A DNA stretch of 64,000 nucleotides from Malaya genurostris (Eukaryota; Arthropoda; Insecta; Diptera; Culicidae). Positions 23,504 through 35,949 of this stretch are shown here, one piece after another (within the stretch, counting starts at the first letter, position 1; every line of letters begins with the position of its first letter). Under the pieces are notes generated by a model. The model did no database searches and was not told the DNA's origin. It was given only the letters and a program-made list of their open reading frames with translations. The stretch is from positions 235,258,666 through 235,322,665 of the forward strand of contig NC_080571.1 in assembly GCF_030247185.1 (NCBI RefSeq), in the 5' to 3' direction. Both the position numbers and the translations under genes were made by a program.

Positions 23504-23717
23504 CTTGATTATCGATGATGGATGCAGAAGCACGAACGGTATAGAAGTACTTGACCATCGCTTCGTCGCCTTCGGCCGCCGCTATATGCAGCGCGGTTTG
23601 ACCATCGCCATTCTGCAGATCAACGTTGGCTCCATAGTCGATCAGAATCCGGGCCATCTCGACGTCCTTCCGCCGGGCGGCCAGGTGCAGTGCCGTATCG
23701 CCATTGGTAGTCGTGGC
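23504..23717 (-). CDS. nompC: nompC exon: ankyrin repeats 5-6
   Basis: 214 bp, acceptor CCAATTAG|GCCACG and donor AATCAAG|GTAAGT. It enters in phase 0 from exon 44386-44478 and leaves in phase 1 into 10792-11087. It encodes NGDTALHLAARRKDVEMARI, then GQTALHIAAAEGDEAMVKY, ending ASASIIDNQ. The exon stands alone between introns of 12.4 and 20.7 kb. It is GC-rich against an AT-rich background, and no M-initiated frame covers it; it was recognised by splice sites and homology. Confidence 0.96.
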
Positions 23718-25234
23718 CTAATTGGAACGATTTCACGCGTTAGAAGTAAGAGAACACACAAAAAAATAAGAGATTAGATCAAGATTCTTTGCATCATTGC
23801 AGGCATAAATGTTCTGTACTTCATCGACTGCATCGAGTATGATTCCCCATTGACGACGCATCACAAAAACTCTTTTCGTTCGGAAGTCTATTTAGCTGAT
23901 CAGTCAATTCTAGCAATTACACAACAATCTTCCATCACACACACATCATTTCCATATCACGTACTAACCGTAACTGTGCTCGCCATTCGTGAATTAACAT
24001 TGTCAAACCTCCCGTCGTGAAGCAGAGCCCGGGAACTCCTTACTGAATGCATATGACGAAAGCCCTCTGGTCGAACCGGACCATCGTCAGTTTTTCTTCA
24101 AAGTCATCTTCCGTACACTTTGGCAAGGACTGAAACACCGGAAGGAAACCAGAAAGGGAAAGTCTTGGTCGTCGAATGGAAGCAGAGTGCACTTTTTTCC
24201 CTTTTTGATACATGACGAGTACCAACAACTGTTAGGCTTGAGTTCCATTGGCTGACAGTCTTCATCCGTTTTCAACGGTTGCTTGTAGAGAACCGGTACC
24301 GTTCAGTGTAGAGAATTGTAGAAAGATCAGTTTAGGCTACTAACAAAATAACTATATACTCCCTAGAAAAAAGAACATCGAAGTTGAATGAAATTACATC
24401 ATCGTACAGTACGTATATTTCCCATATCATCGAACAGTAAAAGAGCGTTCCTTTTGAGAGTGTTAAACTACTGTTTGCTCGCTTGAATTGTTTACCCATT
24501 CATATTATTGTTTGTATTTATCGACCATTGAACGTTTTGCACAGGGTTGAACCCAATTGCTGATGTGAAGTCTATTTCTTTCGATGCAAAAGAAAAACCT
24601 CTACTGCAACGGCGCAACTCTTTCAAAGCAAACCAACAGTGTTTCAAATTTTCTTTACCTTTATCAACCTGCCGACTTGTTTATGTACTACTGTTATCCA
24701 AGCAGCAGGCAAGCTTCGGATTTTTTCCTCACCGAAGTAGCTGTCCTGTTAATTACAGATTTATTGCCTCCAACCGACTTGGTCGGCACGACGGAAACGA
24801 GGACTCCTGATACACACCAGCCGAGTTTACACAAGTCCAGTCCAGAAAGGGTGCGGAAGTCGACGGTTTTGTACCGCTGGTCAGATAACTTTGTCCACAC
24901 TTTTTTTGTTTCCGTCACGATGAATGGAATGCTTTCCTGTTCCGGATCCTCTGGTAGGTATAAGAAACCGTTGGAGCCCATGTAAGTACATACAGTGGAC
25001 ATGGCTGAGGAATGACTATTCTTGTCGAGCAGTTGGCTAAGTTAGGAATGCTGTACTAAGACTTAACGTTGATATGGAAGAAATCCAAAAATGTCATATG
25101 AAAATCGGAAGCAGTTTGAAAGAGTTTACAGTAGGGCTGCCCTACGACTTTTATAGGTTCATTATTTCTTGTGGGGTTCCTCTGACTCTTTAGTTTAAAT
25201 CCCATTTCAGTACATTTCCAGGTTAAAATTTTAT
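23718..25234. other. intron with unexplained open frames, possible coding relic
   Basis: On the minus strand 24694-25002 reads GFLYLPEDPEQESIPFIVTE and KTVDFRTLSGLDLCKLG, and 24040-24275 reads KKCTLLPFDDQDFPFL and, in a neighbouring frame, FEEKLTMVRFDQRAF. These look more protein-like than chance but match no family I know, and the plus strand has a competing 133-codon frame. They could be a decayed transposon gene or a retrocopy. Confidence 0.2.
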
Positions 25235-25480
25235 TTGCTCTTCGGCATTAAAAAAGATAAGCCCGGAGGAGGAGCTCAGGCCGATGATTCGAAAGTTCAG
25301 CGCTTACCAGCTGACAAACGAAAATGGTCTACGACTCATCGATCGACCTTCAAGAACATGGCCATTCAGCCACAGCAAACGGAATCGCAAATTGACCACG
25401 TTCTAATTGATGGACGGCACTTATCCGGCATTATCGATGTCAGGACTTATCGTGGCACTAACGTAAATACGTATACGTAC
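25235..25480 (+). pseudogene. RTE/JAM-like LINE endonuclease fragment
   Basis: The frame contains HRSTFKNMAI, then ESQIDHVLIDGRH, then DVRTYRGTNV. This is the C-terminal part of an apurinic endonuclease domain as found in RTE-clade LINEs such as mosquito JAM elements (SQIDHVLID precedes the catalytic SDH region). The catalytic SDH itself is lost. It is a short, decayed fragment. The RT fragment at 30430-31000 is of similar type and may be another piece of the same family. Confidence 0.6.
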
Positions 25481-25685
25481 GGGAAATATACGTACTGTAC
25501 ACTGGCGTGACGTGGTGCAGAGTGATTATGTAGGAGAAGAACGCAGCGCGGGTAGTGATGCTGCAGCATGGAACCCGGCAGAACGTGGAACGATACAGAT
25601 AGAAGCGGAAACAGCAGACCCGCATCATTCGAGAAAAAACGCCCCTTGGAAGAAGCGGAGTGTAAGGAAATGAAACTGCAGTGCC

Positions 25686-26480
25686 GTTCTCACTAAACCA
25701 ATTAATATAACTTCTGGCGTACCTCAGGGCTCTCACCTAGGGCCTCCTCTTTTCATTTTACATATAAACGACATTTCTTTTATATTCAAACATCGAAATG
25801 TGCTTATATATGCAGACGACATGAAACTCTTCGTGGAGATAAAAAATAACGACGCTGTAATATTCCAGCACGAAATCAGTCTACTTCACGATTAATTTAC
25901 ATTACATGATTTAGGTATAATCATTGACTCCATTTGTGGAACATTACAGTACAGCTAAAATTTGTGGAACAGTACAGTACAATAATCAATAAAGTAAATA
26001 GTATGCTGAGCTTTATTAAACGCTTCAGTCATAACTTTAAAGGCCCATATACAATAAAATTGTTATATACTATGGAATCCATATAATATTATTCACAAAG
26101 AACGCATTGAATCTATTCAAAAACAATTTCTTTTATATGCACTTCGTAAACTAAACTGAACAGCATTTCCTCTATCATCATTTGAAACACGTTGCATGCT
26201 CATCAATATACAAACACATAAAGAACACCGCGACTTTGCAATGCTTTATTTTATCAGCGACATTATTCCTCAACGCATTCAATCAGCTTCATAATTCATT
26301 ATTCATTATTACCGCAATTAAAATTTTATATACATAGCCGTCAATTGCGAACCAGGAATTTATTTTTAAAAATACACGCCAGAACAAATTATGCAAAATA
26401 CCATTTATGTGTAGTCTACATTGGCTTGACGAAATAAATAAATTAAAAAAAAATATTCATGTCTTCCTGGATTATTTGAG
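25686..26480 (+). pseudogene. non-LTR retrotransposon RT fragment
   Basis: Reads SGVPQGSHLGPPLFILHIND and LIYADDMKLFVE, the RT palm motifs with the catalytic YADD, then several stops. Later it reads RIESIQKQFLLYALRKLN and RCMLINIQTHKEHRDFAM, typical of the C-terminal region after the RT domain. Multiple stops and shifts. The clade is not certain. Its right end abuts the pogo-like element that begins at 26517. Confidence 0.65.
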
Positions 26481-26759
26481 GAGTACGATTGTAGGACAAC
26501 AAAACGGGAGTAAATACAGAGGGGTCTCGTATAACGCGGTTCACCGGGGGCGTGAAAAGCGAATCCGCGATAAACGGGACCCAGAGCATATGGGATTTCG
26601 ACTGATTGGGGCTGTGAACGATTATCTCGCTTCGGTCGACAGATAGAGCTATACAATCTTCAGCAAACTTGTTGTATATACTTAGACCAACAATTTAGTG
26701 TAGTTTGACTGACAATTGGTTGAGAACTGCTCCGCCAGGAGCACTTTGAAAAGAGCATG

Positions 26760-28027
26760 AAATAATTCATATGTTCACATTAGAAAAACAGTTTAAACAT
26801 GAAATATCGCGAATATTTTATTTTCGGTAGTGTCGGTGTTTTCGGAAAGAATGTTCCGGAGGTCAAAACAGATCAAATGGTGTAAACAATAATTGAAATT
26901 TCTCGCATGGCTGACTCTAGTGTGCAATTCAGCGTTCGAAATTCCTGCAACTCAAAATCATGTTGATGGTTTCTTCGAGAAGGTGTTTTAAGATTCCAAT
27001 ACCTATTGAATGATTGATGAAACAGTTCTTATTGTATCAACAATGTGATCTTCTGTATCAGAATACCATACTTGTTTATGAGAGTGATCTTATCGATCAG
27101 TTTTTGAACAAGTTGACGAAGGAGAGACAGATTTTAAACTGTTTTTCTAGAAGGCGTTAGTAAGTTACTTAAGTATTAAGATAAATAAGCTATCGACATC
27201 TGAAATCTGAGGATCTTGATAGAGTGAAAACTCGAATTTCATACTTAATGTTTTGATTTTTTATACAATTATGCGATATATATATTGCTCATATAGTTTC
27301 ATTTTATTTTTTATTTGAATTAAACCTTTTATATTGAACAGGGAAAAGTCCAAATTCAGTTTTTGTAACAAGTGCGGATAACCAATTCGAGATTGTAACA
27401 AAAGCTGCTACGTAAACGACCAAAGACATATTTCGGGGAACTGATAAAAAGTAAAAAACGATAAATTTATGATGTAGAGATCACTGCAAGGGAAACTACG
27501 AAAAGTAAACCGAAGAAGTTTATTCTGAATGGCTTCGACGCGGCGGATGTCGAAAAAGACAGTACCATTTTCAGGAACCGCAAAACAGTTCACAATATAG
27601 TGCCATTAGGCAATACATGTTTTAAAGGTCTTCGTGATACTAAATGTAAACCCTAGTACTTCGAAAATTATTTATTTGATGTTATCCTCAAAATTAGGTT
27701 TTGTTTACAACAGAACGCTCAAATCCTCTATGGTCGAATACGACTGTTGAGCGTTTGCGATAGAAAGAATTTACGAATTATTTTAATGCATAGAAAACCA
27801 TTCTATTGAGACCGCATCAATTGGAGAAAACAATCGAACTGTTTCGGCAGGAATTTGATATTACCCAGATCTTTAAAAGGATTAATTAATTTAAAATCAT
27901 TGACTAATGTTAGTTTTAGGAATTGTTATGGAAGGTTGAATTTATTTAAATAACAAATTGTATCAAAAATAGTCGAAAATGAAGATATTATTCAAATTAT
28001 TAATCGTACAGTAAGTTATATTTGTGG
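26760..28027. other. interior of pogo-like element, no frame recognised
   Basis: AT-rich with only short frames. I cannot identify the DDE core of a transposase here, so the catalytic part is deleted or decayed. Confidence 0.4.
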
Positions 28028-28395
28028 TTAGTTTTGTTCACTCTGATCGTTCTTCCATTCAATCAATAAGTTCTTTAGCTGTGTATTAGATTGTCTAAGG
28101 ATATGTTGCATTTGTTCTCGTCGTCCGATGTTGTTATCCAAAGAACAAAAGTTCTCCAATTCGTTGAGGAGCAAAATTTTTGAATTGATTTCTTCAGCGC
28201 TTGTTTGTGGAATAATAATATCGTCTTTATCATCTGTATCTGCGTAACATCAGCGACAATTTCTTCTGCCGTAATCAATTTATCAGCGATGATGTCATCA
28301 ATTTCCTCACGAGAAAGATGTTCAGCACCCATCTTTTCACCGAAATCCTTAATTTCAAAAATTATTCTTCCGTTCTCAATATCATCGATTTGTGT
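28028..28395 (-). pseudogene. pogo-type transposase C-terminal relic
   Basis: Reads TQIDDIENGRIIFEIKDFGE, then LSREEIDDIIADKLITAEEI, then after a frameshift near 28215 AEEINSKILLLNELENFC and QHILRQSNTQLKNLLIEW. An acidic helical tail of this kind follows the DDE domain in pogo/Tigger transposases. The location inside matching inverted ends supports the call. The catalytic D residues are not visible. Confidence 0.5.
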
Positions 28396-28667
28396 ACCAG
28401 GTTAAAAAAAAAAAGGAAGTATTTTTTTCCAGCAATTTTTCAACGTTAATGACTTAATTTGAACTAAAACTGATTGAATGCAATCAAATCAATTCCGATG
28501 TTGCGATTTAAGCAAAAATGAAACGGGAATGAAACAGTTTTGCACCCAATCTTGGAAAATTTCTCGAGTCATCCAGCCTTTTTAATTGCTCCGGTAGTGA
28601 ACTGGGAGATTCGAACGCTGCGAATTTTTTAAAGCACGTGGATTTGCTACATTATTAACACTCCAAA

Positions 28668-28900
28668 TACCAAGCCTGAAAAAAAGTTGGAACGGTAACT
28701 TCGAGCTGTCATAGCTTAGCTGTTTTTCAACGAATCGAAATCTTACATCCTCGAATTTTGTGAAGTTCGTAAATTAATTCAAAAACTTTGTAGCAGGCAA
28801 CTGGTAAAGGAAAACCAATGAAAATTTGATTTTCCCATTCCAGATTTTTTTCACGCGCCCAAAATGCCCTATCTGCCTAATTTCTACTGGATGATCAGAA
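28668..28900 (+). repeat. dispersed repeat, copy 1 (partner at 47700-47925)
   Basis: ACACTCCAAATACCAAGCCT, AAAAAAAGTTGGAACGGTAA, GGTAAAGGAAAACCAATGAA and TTTTTTTCACGCGCC occur in order in both copies, over about 230 bp. This copy sits inside the pogo-like element. Class unknown. Confidence 0.65.
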
Positions 28901-30429
28901 AGTTAGCTACAACGTATTTATAGGATTCAATTATATATTCACGTCTATAACACAACCAAATGAAACGAATGAAAGAATCTATAATCGTTCTCTCTGTTGC
29001 ACTGTAGTTGTTTTTATATTCTAGCTCTCAACACAACTCGACTAGTATATAGTAGTATGTATGCGAGAAAATAATTCTGCAGAAACACACTAACACAATT
29101 ACGATAGCGTCGCGTAGAATGTATGCTAGTAGATTTGTTAGAGAATCGCATGACACAAAATCATTTTATGACGGAAGGAAGCACATGAATTCGCATCATT
29201 TTGCAAATCCTCTGAAATAACAGCTATTTTAGCAAACCGAAAAATTCAGAAAACTATATAGAAAACGCATATTTCGAAACGTGATAAATCTCATAAAAGT
29301 AATCATATTTCTTATCAAGTTTGTCCGCGACCAGACAGTTATTAATTCCTACACAAGCATTGTAGAAGAAATTTCTACCGTCAATTAATAGAAATCACGA
29401 AACAAATAAATATAATTTTCCCAAAAAATTGCTTTCTAAATCATCATGATTGCGCAACCTTTTTTTCGAATACTGAACTACTGTTCACATTATCGAATAC
29501 TTTTTGATATCCTAAGCTATGTTGAGGAAGATACACTGCTCTTAAATTATCACACACAAGCTTTTTTCAATCTTCTAACCTGTTTGTAAACCCTCGAAAA
29601 AACGATTTTAATAAATCAAAATTAATCAAGATTACAGGAATTTCCAACCCAGAATTGCATAGCGTCACCAAGTGAGAAAAATTTTTACAACTGTTCACAG
29701 TATTTAATCTATTTTACCTCCTCTACTTTCTGTCCGAAAACACCGCCAATCTATATCATCAGGTTTTAGAGATATCACATCATAAATTTTATATCGTAAG
29801 ATTGTGATCACACTAGCGCCATTCTGTGGACAAGTTCTCAAAACATAGTTTTTATAATGTAAACTATAACATTCCCAACAACTTTTCAACAAACAAAACC
29901 GCTTTATATCTTTTAGTTTTTTTATAAGAACATAATTCTGATAATTGATATTTCTATTCAAGCACACTAGCTACATCTGATGGAGTAAGTCCGAGTTAAT
30001 ACTTTCGCTGTTTGACAAACTTTGAATTCCCGCATTCTTCAAAATACTATAATTTGCGAGTTACTTGAAGCTCAAATCATTTTGTCTGTGTAAAGCGAAT
30101 GATTTATATCATGCATTTTTCAAAGCGCCCCTGACGGAGCAGTTCTCAACCAATTGTCTGTCAAACTACACTAAATTGTTGGTCTGAGTATCTACAACAA
30201 GTTTGCCGAAGATTGTGTGGCTCTATCTGTCGACCGAAGCGAGATAACCGTTCACAGCCCCAATCAGTCGAAATCCCATATGCTCTGGGTCCCGTTTATC
30301 GCGGTTATCCGGCAATAACGAATCCGGCAAAAAACGAAAAAATCCGGCAAAAAACGGCAAAACCGAATCCGCGTTGTACTTGACCCCACTGTACTATTAT
30401 CTTTCAAAGGTGGAAGTAGCGGAGAACGT

Positions 30430-31000
30430 TGGCAGGGGGGTTCACAACAACGGAGGAAACAAAAGGAAACGAAAATGTACCAGCTCCTACAATGAAAGAA
30501 GTTAAGGATGCTATGCACCAACTCAAAACCAACGAAGTAGTTGGTAATGATAGCATCACAGCTGAACTCATCAAGATGCGCCCAGAAAAGTTGGCCACAT
30601 GTTTTCACCGATTAATAGTCAGGTTCTGGGAAAGTGAACAGCTATTGGAGGAGTCGAAGGATTCAGAAGAAAGTGGACAATTTGAAATGCGAGAACTTCC
30701 GAGCAATCTCAACGCTGAATGCCGCCTACGAAGTGCTATCCCAGATGATCTTCAGTCGTCTATCACCTAAAACGAATGAGTTCATGGGAGGTTAACAAGC
30801 CGGCTTCATCGATGGCAGATCGACAACGGACCAGATCTTCATCGTGCGGTAAATCCTCCAGAAATGCCGTGAATACCAGATCCCAGGTTTCGAGTGAACT
30901 ATCCAGTTCGTTCGGATCTCGCCGGAGACTGCAACGAGGTGACGGACTCTCATGCCTACTATTCAACATCGCCCTGGAAGATGAGGAGGGGAGTGTATTT
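30430..31000 (+). pseudogene. RTE/JAM-like LINE reverse transcriptase fragment
   Basis: Reads PAPTMKEVKDAMHQLKTNEV, then GNDSITAELIKM and PEKLATCFHRLIVRFWESEQ, then in other frames QAGFIDGRSTTDQIF. This is RT fingers/palm sequence of RTE-clade LINEs. Frameshifts and stops break it, and YADD is absent. It starts right after the right end of the pogo-like element and ends at a SINE. Confidence 0.65.
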
Positions 31001-31009
31001 ATAATCGCT

Positions 31010-31330
31010 TGTCACCTTCTTTACTGGTACTCAGTGCTTGAGTGGAAAATGGGTATAAAGACTAGTGTTTGATGGACAGAGAAGATGTTTGAATGTATGG
31101 TATCGGTCGGGTGACGGCCAGGATATAGACCATGTTCGATGTACGTTCTACCATGTCTGACTGCGTTTTAGAGTGTCTATAACAAGGTTCAGAGTGGCGA
31201 AATAGTAGCGCGTATGCACGGAATGCATAAGAACGCAGATTCGAGTCTTGTCTCTGAGCGTATCTTTTTTCCAACAAATCATCTTTTCTGTTAGTTTTTC
31301 ATTCATTTGGCTCCTCCAATATATGTTTCC
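31010..31330 (+). mobile_element. tRNA-derived SINE, copy A
   Basis: Contains a tRNA-like core at 31188-31258 (TTCAGAG..CTCTGAG acceptor, box A TGGCGAAATAG, box B AGATTCGAGTC) preceded by ACTAGTGTTTGATGGACAGA and followed by CATCTTTTCTGTTAG. The same arrangement occurs at 48620-48965 with a better-preserved core. Confidence 0.7.
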
Positions 31331-31489
31331 ACTCAGTCATAGCAAAACTGAACTTATGGTTATGGTTATGGCGGCTTTACGACAAACCAACTAAAATTCA
31401 TAATTCGTTAAACCCTGTAAAATTGGTGTACGATTTGCTGACGACAAACATAGTAAATAAATTAAATATCAGTTTTTTTGTAGATTTGG

Positions 31490-32072
31490 ATGCTCAGTAG
31501 AAGAAAAACTAAAATTCAGGGCCAGGACTAAATTCTGGAGCTGGTTTTAAATATCAAACTTGAAATTTGGGACAAGCTTTGTTAAAGCAGAATCAAGAAA
31601 TCAGATCGTAAATTTTAGAATTATGAAACTGAATTTATTTTCTGAATCCAGGTTCCAAAGTGCTAGAACTGAATTCTAAACCTAAATTCCGAATCTCAAT
31701 GAACCAACTAAAATCAGCTGTAAAATCTACCTCCAGAATTCATGTTCCAAGTTTAGTAAAGTTAGCGTGCAGGTTCTGAATTCTGGAAATGAATTAGGAA
31801 TTTAATTCTAAGACTGAATTAGGAATTAAATTCTGGTTCCAAATTCAATCCTAAAATTCAGGCTCGGATTTCAGATCTAACATCTAGTCCCAGAATCCAG
31901 GTCTATTCGTATCCTAAATTTTGTTCATTCTAAATCGAATTCTGAACATGAATTAAGGAACTAAATTCAGTTCTAAATTTAATCAAGAAACCAGTTCCAG
32001 AATTTGAATTTAGTTCCAGCGACATAGTTTTTAATTCTTAACCTGTAATCTTGAACTAAATTCTGTAACTAA
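31490..32072. repeat. degenerate GAATTC/TTCAGAATT tract, locus 4 (left part)
   Basis: Same short-period composition as loci 1-3. It is cut by an insertion and resumes at 33856, so the two parts were once one tract. Confidence 0.5.
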
Positions 32073-32727
32073 ATTCTTTTTTTTTCCCTTTATGGGCTGC
32101 TCTGGCCGAGGGGGGTGGTTACAACGATCCACACTTTCCATACCAGACGAACTAGGCTATGGTGCCCAAATGAACACTAGTAACGAAGGAGGAAATCCTC
32201 CAGCATGTAACCCAAGCGACAGATTCCTTTACGGCTATCAATTTGCAACGAAAGATACGAATATCTTCTATTGCAAGTTCGCCAGAGAATTTGTCACTTA
32301 AGCAGGAAGTGTGTGGTTCACCCTGTAACCAGTCAATCATTGAGTCGTGCGTCTGTATCGTATTGGTATTTTGTCATCCTACCAGCTGCTTCTGTGTTAT
32401 AAATGTCCTCGTCGATGAAACTTTGGAAAATTTCGCATTGTATCCGCTTCGGTCTTGGCCCTGCTTTCCTATATAGTCTTTTATGTCTGAAGCGGTACTT
32501 ACGATTATTACTTTGAAGTTCCCTAATCAATGTAGATATGTTTGGTCTACTTACACTATCCAATCTAATCTGTTCTAATTGTTTCTACCTTTGTCGAAGT
32601 TACGTTACGTTTCCTTTTGCCCCATTGCATTGCTTTTTACTATACCGGAGACACCTGTTAATATCACAAGCTAGTAGATTATCAAGAATAAAGGAAAAAT
32701 AATAAGATTGATAATAATAATAATTAC

Positions 32728-32794
<67 letters not shown>

Positions 32795-33855
32795 ATAATA
32801 AAAGTGATAGTAAAAATCGTAAGGCATTTTACTTACCAAAAGTTAGGTAATTTTATAAAATACATATTTGTCTTCATTTTCTTGAGAACTTTCTAGGGTC
32901 TGTTTCTTGGTCTTAAATCTTCGATGATAATCCTTTGTTTCAGCAGGCTCGGTTTTCGTTAAGAACATAAAATAAAATAAAATAAAATCAGGTGTTAGTA
33001 AGCTTGTTAAATTATATAACGTAAGGATGCGCATTTAACACTAGATTGCCCAGGAAAGTCACAATATGTAAACAATGGAAGGATTGCATAAAATTCTGTG
33101 AACTTTTTAATTCTTTATTTAACGATATATGCACTTAGGCACACTGCACTAGCTTTTATTTATTCTGTCACGGTTTTTATTATTGACTTTCTCTCTTCCA
33201 ATCATTTTGAGTGCTTTAGAGCAATTTAGGTCTAATCTAAGTTTTGGGCCTTTTAGTGTTGAGCACGCAACCAGGAAACAAGAACTACATGTATTTCGTG
33301 AATAAATACTAGGTGTGATTGGATGAAATGGTCCACGTGAACCGTTCTCTTCCAGAAACACACATCTCACACTCTTAGTTAGAAGGTGACATCTGTGTCC
33401 AAGTTGGAGAAATCTAAGAACATTCAAACTTTTCTCAATTGGAGAGTGTATTTACACCCGATCAATCAGCCTCGCTGTCATTGCAACTTGTAAACATTAC
33501 CGACACCAAACCGGATCGGAAAGGTTTGAGAGTTCCTAAACGGTTCATAAGATATCAATTTACTCCTATTCCTGATAACAATAGTCCTCCTTTTTGAATT
33601 AAATTCACCAAGCTCAGGACTAATATGATATATTAACATTAATCCCAACTGGATCAAGATAATTCAAATTGGTGACCAATTCCAGGCATAAGAATGCTCG
33701 AAACCACCTAATGACCTATTATCAATTTCAAGCAGTATTAGTCCTGTCCACTCTGTGATCGATGGTATGGTCCGACTTTGTCAATACGAAGTATAAATTG
33801 ACTCCCACCCCCATCCGCCAAAGGGGGGTATTCGCCCTGTAGCTCATCATCCAAA
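32073..33855 (-). mobile_element. retroelement insertion with target-site duplication
   Basis: GAACTAAATTCTGTAACTAA is present just left of the insert and, as a near-identical copy, just right of it. The left border carries a T run followed by CCCTTTATGGG, which is a poly-A tail on the minus strand. So a retroelement inserted in minus orientation into the GAATTC tract. Interior frames are short, including one at 32333-32563 with no recognised domain. A (TAA)n tract sits at about 32724-32783. The family is not identified. Confidence 0.55.
32708..32800. repeat. (TAA)n microsatellite
   Basis: About 20 TAA/ATA repeats inside the minus-strand retroelement. Confidence 0.9.
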
Positions 33856-33990
33856 GCCTAGGGAACTAAATTCAGTAACTAAATTCTGTAACTAAATTCT
33901 ATGCTTGGCCCTAGGTTCAAAATTCAGGTGGACCATAATCCAGGTTCTGAATTCAGTTCTTAAATCCAATCCAAAACTCAGCTCTCTACT
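33856..33990. repeat. degenerate GAATTC tract, locus 4 (right part)
   Basis: Continuation of the tract at 31490-32072 beyond the retroelement. Confidence 0.5.
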
Positions 33991-35949
33991 GCTGCTGGTT
34001 GAAGGCGACTGCTTGTCACGACGTCCGAGAGGCGAATGAAAGCACCTGAAACCTGAGCGTTTGAAGCTTTACACCTCGCAAAAGGTCTATTGTCGCTGCT
34101 GTTTGTGGGAGATCTTCAACATAGCATCCAGTTTGGTCCAGAGCACAAGAAGATATGATCGACTTGCTAGTCCGGTTAAGCATCGGAACTGAGATGTGTC
34201 TGACTATCACAAAACCGTCGTCGTCGTTATCTTATATTTTTGAAAATTCAACCATAAATTGCTAGTCATATTTCTGATAGCATGGAGACAGAATAATGGT
34301 GTTACTTTGAGTGCATCTCGAAATATTAACGATCAAGTTCTGGCCATTCCATTGAGGAGGAATAATATAAAATCCGTAGTTATTCAGGGATTCATTGTAG
34401 ACGCTTTGAGAAAACAGAAATCCGTAGATGTGCGAAAAAATCCGTAGCATTTGTATCACAAATAACCACTGAAATAGGCATTTGTAGATTTACACTTTTG
34501 TCGGTTGAACAGAAGTCATTTTAATAGTAAAATATTGATCAACTAAGTAATATGTATAAACTTTTAAGTTATATCAAATATTCCAAAAAACCAATACATT
34601 TTAAGCGCTCACAGCCGGGTTTTGACTGAGTAAAAATTGTGAGGGAGTATATAATATAGATTCCGTTTTGTGTGATAATTCGTACTGTGTAAAATGGTCG
34701 AGAGGATGACATCATTATGATAAGCTGTGAAAATATAGGTCAATTAAAACCGATATAAATACTCAAACGACGTTGCCTCATATGTTTTAGTTAAATATTT
34801 CCGAATCGATCGGTAGTTGAATTCTACAAAACTATCAACAAAACACTGGGTTATAAGCGTTCGAAGCTGTGACAGTAAAATGTTACGGGGCAGATTGAGT
34901 ATGTTTTAATTGAAACCCGTTCCGTAGTAAAGTATTTTACACCATAACATCGCAGTGTTTGTACAATATTTCCAAATAATCTACTATTTTGAAAAACGAG
35001 TCATTATCAGTATTTATATTGCATTGGGCTTTCGTGTGTAACGAAATTTCATTTCATAATACGATGCGGTTTGAAAAAACAAATTTCTACGTATATTTGA
35101 CGATGGAAGGTAACCTTACTCTTAATCAACTCAGCTCTATCTTATATCTCATATATTAGAACCATTAAATAGACTGTCACTTGGGTCATTTTTTTTTCTG
35201 AAAATGAGTTAATTCTAGATAGTCAGAAACTATTTGAATTTGATATGGACGGATATCAAATATCAACGATATTGGTTTCGTTTCCCCTACACCCTAAAGC
35301 TCTTAGTCCAAAATTAGATTTAGAAGAAAATGCTGCCCAAATATGTTTTACTATACTGTACTGAGTGGCCAGAAAATTTTACTCAAAACATATCCGCCAA
35401 CGAGTACTTGAACAAGTTCGATGGGTAAGTCTATTGAATAAAGTGCAATACGCCACTAAACACAATTTCAAGGTTCTCTCGGGCACAACAAATACCATCG
35501 ACATTGGTGTCCTTGTCCTGACTGCATTCGTCACCATATCGTCCTGCAGACATTCCGCTCTACGGAGGTGTTGCCATAAAGTTTTGCTCCCCTGTAGGCA
35601 TTCCAGCACCGCCAGTGTAGCTACCCTACACGAATTACACGCTATAGCGACGGCGGCGTCATGAAAACAAACGGAATTTCACACTTCTGCGAAACGAACT
35701 GAATCGGGTCGATCTGCATAAATCAACTGGTTTTCCGCTAGCGAAAAGTTTGGACGGGTTTGTCGTTCTCCGCGAAACACAGTACACACATCAACGACCC
35801 TCACTGAACGTGGCTCGATGCATTAGTGTTAGCTCGTTGGTCTTGTCAATTTCGTCAAACTAAATAAACAAACGACTGACAAATGACTAGCGATTTCTAG
35901 GAGGGTGTTTAGGCATTGCCTTATTCTTCACTACACGGGGCCAAGTGTC
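33991..35949. other. nompC intron, no gene
   Basis: Contains a weak resemblance at 34260-34340 to the repeat near 18640-18720. The plus-strand frame 35365-35664 has no recognised domain and no splice support. 35640-35870 is locally GC-richer. Nothing else supported. Confidence 0.4.

Larger units (their letters stand above)
26517..30391 (-). mobile_element. pogo-like DNA transposon with about 250 bp inverted ends
   Basis: CAGAGGGGTCTCGTATAACG at the left and the inverse of CAGTGGGGTCAAGTACAACG at the right are each flanked by TA. Inverted similarity continues about 240-270 bp (26517-26755 and 30125-30391), including CGATAAACGGGACCCAGAGC and TATGGGATTTCGACTGATTG. CAG..CTG ends with TA duplication fit pogo/Tigger elements. 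A transposase tail relic is inside on the minus strand. The right end carries extra CCGGCAAAAAACG tandem units that the left end lacks. Total 3.9 kb. Confidence 0.7.
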
